Source of the DNA: Desulfobacter sp.
GTDB taxonomy: Bacteria; Desulfobacterota; Desulfobacteria; Desulfobacterales; Desulfobacteraceae
Assembly (NCBI GenBank): GCA_030145005.1
Contig: JAQYWJ010000077.1
Location: 1-8,964 of the forward strand
Direction: 5' to 3'
Length of the DNA stretch: 8,964 bases
Under the pieces are notes generated by a model, which ran no database searches, was not told the origin of the DNA, and saw only the letters and a list, made by a program, of their open reading frames with translations. The position numbers and the translations under genes are program-made. Below, piece by piece: positions 1-5,543 of the stretch (the stretch's first letter is position 1; each line of letters opens with the position of its first letter).

Positions 1-12
1 TTGGTGAAATTC

Positions 13-36
13 CGGATAGATCTATGATTCTATCCG
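13..36. repeat. Inverted repeat, 8-base arms
   Basis: Perfect 8-base arms, CGGATAGA at 13-20 and TCTATCCG at 29-36, are separated by 8 bases. There is no T-run directly after the right arm, so this is not a clear intrinsic terminator. A second perfect pair, GTTCTG (54-59) and CAGAAC (71-76), follows with T-rich DNA in its loop. They could mark the end of an upstream gene or be protein-binding sites; the sequence does not decide. Confidence 0.45.
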
Positions 37-136
37 TGCCAAAAGGCAGTTCGGTTCTGATTTTTTATTCCAGAACAGGTTTATGCTGAGGATCACCCTG
101 GATGACGATTCGTTCTTTCGTACCATGACATCAATT

Positions 137-156
137 ATACCGGTATTGAAAATACC
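137..156. promoter_or_regulatory. Operator-like dyad, three ATACC half-sites
   Basis: A perfect 10-base palindrome, ATACCGGTAT (137-146), overlaps a second dyad, GGTATT (142-147), gaa, AATACC (151-156). The result is three ATACC half-sites in alternating orientation within 20 bases. It ends 25 bases before the -35 box of the candidate promoter at 182-209, a usual position for an activator site. The regulator is unknown and the function is inference from symmetry and position. Confidence 0.3.
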
Positions 157-181
157 ATGCAATATAAAATAGGATATGTCC

Positions 182-209
182 TTGAAATTAGAATTCTATA
201 ATATACAAT
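182..209 (+). promoter_or_regulatory. Candidate sigma70-type promoter
   Basis: TTGAAA (182-187) matches the -35 consensus at five of six positions. TACAAT (204-209) matches the -10 consensus at five of six. The spacer is 16 bases. Transcription would start near 216. Weaker alternatives lie downstream: TTGACC (218-223) with TATAAA (239-244) at 15-base spacing, and TTGAGT (246-251) with TATTAA (269-274) at 17. The region is AT-rich, so chance matches are likely and the choice is tentative. Confidence 0.4.
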
Positions 210-330
210 CGGAGATATTGACCTCCTCCCATTTCTTATATAAAGTTGAGTTAATGATTGCGATGTTATATTAAGCGTACGATAGTATAACGAAAAACCA
301 GCGGTCAGGGACCTGTCCAAGGGAGCGGTA

Positions 331-1479
331 ATGACAATGAAAAACAAGATCACGGAATCTATTCTCCTGGTTGACGACCAACCTGCGAACCTTCAGGTGC
401 TGATGAACACTCTGAAAAGTCTCGGCTGCAAGCTGCTGGTCGCCAAAAATGGCGAGACGGCCTTGACCATTGCCCAAAAAATGCGGCCAAATCTCATTTT
501 GCTGGATATAATGATGCCGGGAATCGACGGATTTGAGGTGTGTCGACGGTTAAAGGCGGATCCGGACACCCAGAAAATTCCGGTAATATTTCTTTCCGCC
601 CTTGATGATACCGGAGACAAGGTGCGCGGGCTTCAGCTGGGGGCGGTGGACTATGTAGCCAAACCCTTCCAGCCCGAAGAAGTCATTGCCCGCGTGAATA
701 CCCACCTGACGATCCATCGGCTCAATCGCGAGGTGCAAAAGCAAAGGGATGAGCTGGAGCACGAGCTGCAGGTCGTCTCTCAACTTCAACGTAACCTTCT
801 GCCCGAACGTCTACCCCAGGTCCACGGGTTAAAACTGGCAGTACACTATGAAACCAGCCGTTATGCCGGTGGTGACTACTATGATTTTATGACGCTGCCT
901 GGGGATCTTCTGGCCGTCCTGATCGCCGATGCGGAAGGCCACAGTGCTCCTGCCGCTGTCATGATGGCTATGACCTGCGCCCTGTTTCGTTCCTGTCCCA
1001 CCGATCTGAATGAGCCGGATAAAGTACTTTCCTTTATCAACAAAAATTTATGCAAGGTGAACAGAGAAAGTTTTGTAACGGCAGCCTATGCCGTTTATGA
1101 CACCGCCCGCAGGACCCTCAGAATCGCCTGTGCAGGCCATCCGTTCCCCATCCTCTATCGATTTTCGGAAAAAACTGCCACCGAAATTCCCTGTGACAAC
1201 GTTATGCTGATGGGATTGGGTCCTTATACCGATGTGCCGGTTTCCGAAGTATCCCTTTACCCCGGCGACCGTATTCTGTTTTACACTGATGGGGCTACCG
1301 ACCGATTCAACACATCCGAGGAGCGTTACGGGACGAATCGCCTGCTGCAGAAATTTACAAACGCCGCCTCCGATGTCCCCGAAGTCATTCTTAAAGAAAT
1401 TGTAGACGACATCTTGCAATTCGCAGAAGGCAGCCCGGCCGATGATGATCAGGCCATGATTGTTCTCTCTGTTGATTAG
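331..1479 (+). CDS. Response regulator with PP2C-type (SpoIIE/RsbU) serine phosphatase output
   Basis: Cytoplasmic 382-residue protein that probably removes phosphate from a phosphoserine STAS protein when its receiver domain is phosphorylated. Residues 9-125 are a receiver: acidic pair D15/D16, phospho-acceptor D59 in LILLDIMMPG, S89 and K111 in the switch positions. A charged helix (about 127-155) ends in QLQRNLLP, the usual linker before this phosphatase class. Residues 165-380 are the PPM/SpoIIE domain: GGDYYD (D182, D185), D200-A-E-G-H, AGHP (269-271), TDGATD (D320) and DDDQA (371-375), which supply the acidic metal ligands. All key residues are present, so it should be active. ATG 331 is preceded by GGGAG (321-325) at 5 bases; an in-frame TAG at 283-285 limits upstream extension. 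ATG 337 is less well spaced. The likely substrate is the STAS protein at 8080-8424 and the likely phosphodonor the hybrid kinase just downstream; both are inferences from position and family. Confidence 0.93.
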   Translation: MTMKNKITESILLVDDQPANLQVLMNTLKSLGCKLLVAKNGETALTIAQKMRPNLILLDIMMPGIDGFEVCRRLKADPDTQKIPVIFLSALDDTGDKVRGLQLGAVDYVAKPFQPEEVIARVNTHLTIHRLNREVQKQRDELEHELQVVSQLQRNLLPERLPQVHGLKLAVHYETSRYAGGDYYDFMTLPGDLLAVLIADAEGHSAPAAVMMAMTCALFRSCPTDLNEPDKVLSFINKNLCKVNRESFVTAAYAVYDTARRTLRIACAGHPFPILYRFSEKTATEIPCDNVMLMGLGPYTDVPVSEVSLYPGDRILFYTDGATDRFNTSEERYGTNRLLQKFTNAASDVPEVILKEIVDDILQFAEGSPADDDQAMIVLSVD

Positions 1480-1572
1480 CATCAATGTCTTTGAGGCCTT
1501 GTTCAAAAAGTCTGATATGAGTATGCGGTATACAACGCCTGCTATCTTATTTCGTTTCGGCGGAAAAATATA

Positions 1573-1585
1573 GGAGAACACTTTG
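1573..1585 (+). promoter_or_regulatory. Ribosome binding site fixing a TTG start
   Basis: GGAG at 1573-1576 lies six bases before TTG 1583-1585. An in-frame TAG at 1571-1573 overlaps this site and closes the frame upstream. No in-frame ATG occurs before the PocR domain is already under way (the first internal methionine is residue 53), so TTG is the only reasonable start for the hybrid kinase. Initiation at TTG is usually weaker than at ATG and may keep the level of this sensor low. Confidence 0.75.
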
Positions 1586-4500
1586 GAAGAATACGAAAAC
1601 ACTAACGCAAGCAAGACGGCGACGGGACAGTCCGATGCCCAAAATGGCCAGGCGGCTGTCGAGAGCGAAGGGTTTTCCCTGACGGAAGTGATCGATATTG
1701 AGCAGCTGAAACCCGTCCTTGAAGACTTCTGTAATATCATGGGGATCTCCTCAGCCATCGTTGACTTGAATGGAAATGTCCTAATTTCCGCCAGCCGGCA
1801 GCGGATCTGCACCAACTTTCACCGTATTGATTCACGGACGTGTTATCGCTGTGTTGAAAGCGACACGGAACTTGCTGCAAACCTGGAGAAGGGTAAGCCA
1901 TTTTCGATTTACCACTGCAAAAACGGTCTGACCAACGCCGCGTCACCCATCATCATCGAGGGCCGGCATGTGGCCAATCTTTTTGTGGGGCAATTCCTCA
2001 CGCAAGCACCAAACATGAACTATTTCAAGCAGCAGGCCCGAAAATTCGGTTTTGATGTAACCGATTACATGCGTGCTCTTGATTATGTTCCGATAATTTC
2101 CCAGGAGAAGCTGCTTACCATTCTAAGATTTCTGACGGGGTTTGCTAATATTGCAGTCTTTTTGGGTATCGAGCGGATCAAAGCGAAAAAAGCTGAACAT
2201 ATCGCCAAAATTCGGGTCGAAGATACCGAGAGGGCCAAAAACGAGTTGATACGCTACAAGGCTCATCTCGAAAGCCTGGTGGAGGATCGAACTGAAAAGC
2301 TCAAACAATCCGAGGAATACAACCATCTTATCCTGCAATCGGTGGCAGAGGGTATTTTCGGTACCGATACGAACGGTCGATGCATCTATGCCAATGAAGC
2401 CGCACAGCAAATGCTTGGATACAACACCGAAGAACTCATCGGTCAAAACATATATGATCTGTTTCACCATTCGAATGAGGATGGATCGCCGCACCTTCGC
2501 GAAAAGTGTCCGATTTATTTAGCCCACAGCCAGGGAATCACCAGTTTCCGCAGGGACGAGATCTTCTGGCGCAAAGACGGCTCATTTTTTTACACCTCCT
2601 ACACAAGCGTGCCCCAGTGCAAAGGCAAAACCATCATTGGCTCCGTAGTGGTCTTCCGCGACATCTCTGAGCGCAAAAAATTTGAAGATGCCCTGCGGGA
2701 GAGCGAATACCATCTTAAAAACATTCTGATGACGACCAATGAAGGGTTCTTTTGGGTAGACAATGAGGCGCGTCTCGTATCCCTTAATGACACCATGTGC
2801 AAAATTTTCAGCAGACCCCGCGAGGATATTTTGGGAAGGACACTCTTCGAGTTTCTGGACGAAAAAAATACGGCGATCTTGAATGAACAGCTTCAGCGCA
2901 GAGTTACCGGCCAAACGGGCGTCTATGAGATCTCCTTCAACCTTCCGGACGGTTCAAAAGTGACCTGCCTGCTCCATGCCACCCCCCTTTACGATAAAAA
3001 CGGCATAAAAACAGGGTCCTTTGCCATGGTTGCGGACATCACCCACCGCAAAAAGATGGAGGAGGAACTCATTGTCGCCCGGGATAAAGCAGAGGCGGCC
3101 ACCCAGGCCAAAAGTGATTTTTTGGCCAACATGAGCCACGAAATCCGTACCCCCATGAACGCCGTTATGGGGATGACCCATCTGGCCCTCCAAACAGACC
3201 TGACCCCGAAGCAGAGGGACTATCTTAACAAAATTCAGATTTCTGCCAATTCCCTTCTCGGGGTCATCAACGATATTCTCGATTTTTCAAAAATCGAGGC
3301 CGGCAAGATGAAAATGGAGTCCATTGAGTTCAACCTGGATGAAGTCCTGGAAAATCTTTCCACTATGATAGCGATGAAAATTCGAGAAAAAGAGGGGGTT
3401 GAGGTTCTTTTCAACACCGAAGCCGACGTGCCCCGCCATCTGATGGGAGATCCCATGCGGCTGAGCCAAGTCCTGGTCAACCTGGCCAATAACGCAATCA
3501 AGTTCACCGAGCGCGGAGAAATAGTGGTCTCCACCAAAGTACTCAGCCAGGCGAACCATGTTACAGTTCTCCAATTTTCCGTGCGGGATACGGGCATCGG
3601 CCTCACCAAGAAACAAATGGCCCAGCTTTTCACGGCCTTTAGCCAGGCGGATACCTCTATCACCCGCCAGTACGGCGGCACTGGGCTGGGGCTATCCATC
3701 TGTCAGCGTCTCGTAGAAATGATGTGCGGCAAAATCTGGGTGGAAAGCACCTATGGGACAGGCAGCACGTTTTATTTTACTGGGGCTTTCAAGACCATGC
3801 GGGAAGCTAGAGAGGTCTGCCACATACCCCCGCCGGAGTTGAGAGACCTCAAAGCGCTGGTGGTGGACGACAATGCGACCTCCCGACAAATTTTTCAGAA
3901 TATGCTGGAATCTTTCTCTTTTAACGTTACCTTGGTGGCGTCCGGAGAAGAAGGGCTGGAGGAGATTGGAAAGTCCGTCGGGGGACGCCCCTACGACATC
4001 GTGGTGATGGACTGGAAGCTGCCGGGCATCGACGGCATCGAGGCATCGAAACGGATCAAGAAGGATTCGCGGTTGACCCGGATTCCGATCATTATCCTGG
4101 TCAGCGCCTACATCCGGGAAGAGATCATCTGGCAGGCCGAGGCAGCCGGGCTGGAGGGTTTCCTGATCAAGCCCATCAACGCCTCGGTGATGTTTGATAC
4201 GATCATAAACGCGCTGGCCAAAGATGACGGCATGGAGACGCCGCCGGCGGTGGAGAAAGATAAACAGGTCTCAGATGTGCTCAAGAGCCTCGAAGGCGCC
4301 CGGGTGCTGCTGGTTGAAGACAATGAGATCAACCAGCAGGTTGCCATGGAAATTCTTGCCGCTGCGGGAGTTACCGTCACCCTGGCCGCCAACGGACAGA
4401 AAGCCGTTGACGCAGTGCAGACGAATCATTTCGATGCCGTACTGATGGATCTGCAGATGCCGGTGATGGATGGCTATACCGCAACCCGGATCATCCGCCA

Positions 4501-5377
4501 GGATGCGCGGTTCAAGGAACTGCCCATCATCGCCATGACGGCCCATGCCATGGCCGAAGATCCGGAAAAAAGCCGCCATGCCGGCATGAATGGTCACATC
4601 ACCAAGCCCATTGATACCGAGAAACTTTACACAGTCCTGGCGGAATGGATTTCAGCCGCCATCCCCGAAGGGGAGGCCGTATCAAAAGCGGAGACGACAC
4701 TACAGCCCGTTCCAGACAATAGCGACGCTGTCGTACCGGCATCTCCGGATGAGAAAACGTTGCCGGTGTTTCTGGATGGATTCGATCTTCCTTCCGGCCT
4801 GAGGCGTCTTCAAGGAAATCAGGCCCTGTACCGCAAATTGTTGATCAATTTTGGCGACAGGTACGCCCAGAGGGCCAACGAAATCAGACAAGCCCTGGAT
4901 GCCGGGGACTACAGCAGCGCCCACAAACTGACGCATGAAATTAAGGGGGTTGCCGGCAACCTCTCGGCATCCCAGTTGCATACCGCAGCCACGGCGCTGG
5001 ACCAGCTGATCAAGCATGTGAATCCGCAGAATCCTCCCCCGGAGGATGCGCTCGCCACGGCCTTAACCGCCTTAGAAAGTCGGATGGAAGATGTCCTTGT
5101 ATCCGTCCTGCAACTTTCGTCATTGACGACCGACTCCGAACCCGAGACCGCCCCTGAATCGGAGCAGCGACTGCCCCCGGACCTGGCCAAAGAGGCCGCT
5201 ATACGCCTGCGGGAGGCCGCCGAAATGGGTGACGTATCGGCACTGACGGAAATTTCCGAGGAGATGGCCGCCCGGTCAAAGGACTTTACCCCCTATCTCG
5301 GCAAAATCGCACGAATGAAGGAAGACTTTGATTTTGAAGGGATCATCGGTCTGGCCGATGATCTGGAAACTCGATGA
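1583..5377 (+). CDS. PocR-PAS-PAS hybrid histidine kinase with two receivers and Hpt domain
   Basis: 1264-residue sensor carrying a whole phosphorelay. No clear membrane segment is visible, so it is probably cytoplasmic. Residues 38-160 form a PocR domain, with C76, C87, C90 and C112 and the GL...SPIIIEGRHVANLFVGQ pattern; this family is predicted to bind small hydrocarbon-type ligands such as diols. A helical linker (about 196-245) leads to PAS 1 (245-365) and PAS 2 (378-488). HisKA has H519 in SHEIRTP. The ATPase domain (about 615-738) has the N box (N633, N637), DTGIG (669-673) and GGTGLGL (698-704). Receiver 1 (756-870) has D762/D763, D810 and K863; receiver 2 (906-1022) has E912/D913, D956, T986 and K1008. 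Hpt (about 1075-1170) has H1118 in HEIKG. A helical tail follows (1197-1264). All catalytic residues are intact. It lies 103 bases after the REC-phosphatase, its probable target. The last two codons and stop lie at the edge of an inserted element; before insertion the protein probably ended KNLEKKEGK instead of TR. Confidence 0.95.
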   Translation: MEEYENTNASKTATGQSDAQNGQAAVESEGFSLTEVIDIEQLKPVLEDFCNIMGISSAIVDLNGNVLISASRQRICTNFHRIDSRTCYRCVESDTELAANLEKGKPFSIYHCKNGLTNAASPIIIEGRHVANLFVGQFLTQAPNMNYFKQQARKFGFDVTDYMRALDYVPIISQEKLLTILRFLTGFANIAVFLGIERIKAKKAEHIAKIRVEDTERAKNELIRYKAHLESLVEDRTEKLKQSEEYNHLILQSVAEGIFGTDTNGRCIYANEAAQQMLGYNTEELIGQNIYDLFHHSNEDGSPHLREKCPIYLAHSQGITSFRRDEIFWRKDGSFFYTSYTSVPQCKGKTIIGSVVVFRDISERKKFEDALRESEYHLKNILMTTNEGFFWVDNEARLVSLNDTMCKIFSRPREDILGRTLFEFLDEKNTAILNEQLQRRVTGQTGVYEISFNLPDGSKVTCLLHATPLYDKNGIKTGSFAMVADITHRKKMEEELIVARDKAEAATQAKSDFLANMSHEIRTPMNAVMGMTHLALQTDLTPKQRDYLNKIQISANSLLGVINDILDFSKIEAGKMKMESIEFNLDEVLENLSTMIAMKIREKEGVEVLFNTEADVPRHLMGDPMRLSQVLVNLANNAIKFTERGEIVVSTKVLSQANHVTVLQFSVRDTGIGLTKKQMAQLFTAFSQADTSITRQYGGTGLGLSICQRLVEMMCGKIWVESTYGTGSTFYFTGAFKTMREAREVCHIPPPELRDLKALVVDDNATSRQIFQNMLESFSFNVTLVASGEEGLEEIGKSVGGRPYDIVVMDWKLPGIDGIEASKRIKKDSRLTRIPIIILVSAYIREEIIWQAEAAGLEGFLIKPINASVMFDTIINALAKDDGMETPPAVEKDKQVSDVLKSLEGARVLLVEDNEINQQVAMEILAAAGVTVTLAANGQKAVDAVQTNHFDAVLMDLQMPVMDGYTATRIIRQDARFKELPIIAMTAHAMAEDPEKSRHAGMNGHITKPIDTEKLYTVLAEWISAAIPEGEAVSKAETTLQPVPDNSDAVVPASPDEKTLPVFLDGFDLPSGLRRLQGNQALYRKLLINFGDRYAQRANEIRQALDAGDYSSAHKLTHEIKGVAGNLSASQLHTAATALDQLIKHVNPQNPPPEDALATALTALESRMEDVLVSVLQLSSLTTDSEPETAPESEQRLPPDLAKEAAIRLREAAEMGDVSALTEISEEMAARSKDFTPYLGKIARMKEDFDFEGIIGLADDLETR
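5364..5369 (+). repeat. Left direct repeat TGGAAA (putative target-site duplication)
   Basis: TGGAAA directly abuts the left terminal inverted repeat of the element at 5370-5512. It lies in the end of the hybrid kinase gene, spanning parts of the Leu-Glu codons and the first base of the next. The identical hexamer abuts the right end at 5513-5518. Confidence 0.6.
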
Positions 5378-5512
5378 TCAAGTTTTTGTTAATTTGCCCA
5401 ACTTCGGCGTTGGAAACAATTTTTAATCCTAAAAATATGTTATATATTCATCCGGTTAAAAATTATTTCCGTCTTGAATTTGAACAAATTCCCTAAAAAT
5501 TTGATGATCGAG
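5370..5512. mobile_element. MITE-like palindromic element between kinase and glgP
   Basis: 143-base AT-rich element with no substantial gene. CTCGATGATCAA (5370-5381) is the reverse complement of TTGATGATCGAG (5501-5512) at 11 of 12 positions. Pairing continues inward through 5388/5494 with two G-T pairs. Further blocks pair in nearly the same register: 5391-5396 with 5485-5490; 5399-5405 with 5476-5482 (one mismatch); 5412-5428 with 5454-5470 (one mismatch, one G-T); 5434-5438 with 5444-5448. The whole element is therefore one long imperfect palindrome. TGGAAA lies exactly at both borders (5364-5369, 5513-5518), as a target-site duplication would. Excision with one TGGAAA restores a longer kinase frame ending in ATGA over the glgP start. 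These features fit a non-autonomous miniature element moved by a transposase encoded elsewhere; the family cannot be named. A palindromic intergenic repeat spread by another route is the main alternative. Confidence 0.72.
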
Positions 5513-5518
5513 TGGAAA
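5513..5518 (+). repeat. Right direct repeat TGGAAA (putative target-site duplication)
   Basis: TGGAAA directly follows the right inverted repeat and matches 5364-5369. The neighbourhood is purine-rich and a related copy recurs (TGGAAAAGA at 5513-5521 and 5525-5533), so a chance match is possible. The exact abutment on both inverted-repeat ends is what makes it convincing. Confidence 0.6.
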
Positions 5519-5543
5519 AGAATCTGGAAAAGAAAGAGGGAAA

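Larger units (their letters stand above)
1..330. other. Upstream non-coding region, no gene supported
   Basis: I see no gene I can support here. Short open stretches exist: a + frame ending at the stop 87-89, another + frame open from about 20 to 170, and minus-strand frames of 20-35 codons. None has a start with a ribosome binding site or a recognisable motif, although one may be the tail of a gene beginning outside the window. The stretch from 120 to 300 is clearly richer in A and T than the genes, as expected of a promoter region. It contains several inverted repeats and a promoter candidate, listed separately. If transcription starts near 216, the leader of the first gene is about 115 bases. 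Confidence 0.5.

Noticed and set aside
1550..1570. Small hairpin TTTC-ggcg-GAAA before the hybrid kinase start
   Set aside because: Four-pair stem with weak flanking pairs; too short to support a regulatory call.
1048..1815. 255-codon minus-strand open frame
   Set aside because: It is antisense to the phosphatase, the intergenic gap and the kinase start, all of which have strong family motifs on the + strand. No recognisable domain in the minus-strand translation.
5398..5424. Intrinsic terminator: CCAAC (5398-5402), GTTGG (5409-5413), then T-run 5420-5424
   Set aside because: The stem is only five pairs, the T-run starts six bases later, and the same bases take part in the longer palindrome of the element.
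5374..5496. A 40-codon + strand frame whose ATG overlaps the kinase stop (ATGA)
   Set aside because: It lies almost wholly inside the palindromic element, has no good ribosome binding site, and the overlap follows from the inverted-repeat sequence. More likely chance than a coupled small protein.
5361..5530. ATCTGGAAA (5361-5369 and 5522-5530) as a 9-base target duplication
   Set aside because: The right copy does not abut the inverted repeat; it lies nine bases away. It is better explained as part of the original Leu-Glu-Lys repeat coding sequence, while TGGAAA at 5513-5518 abuts exactly.
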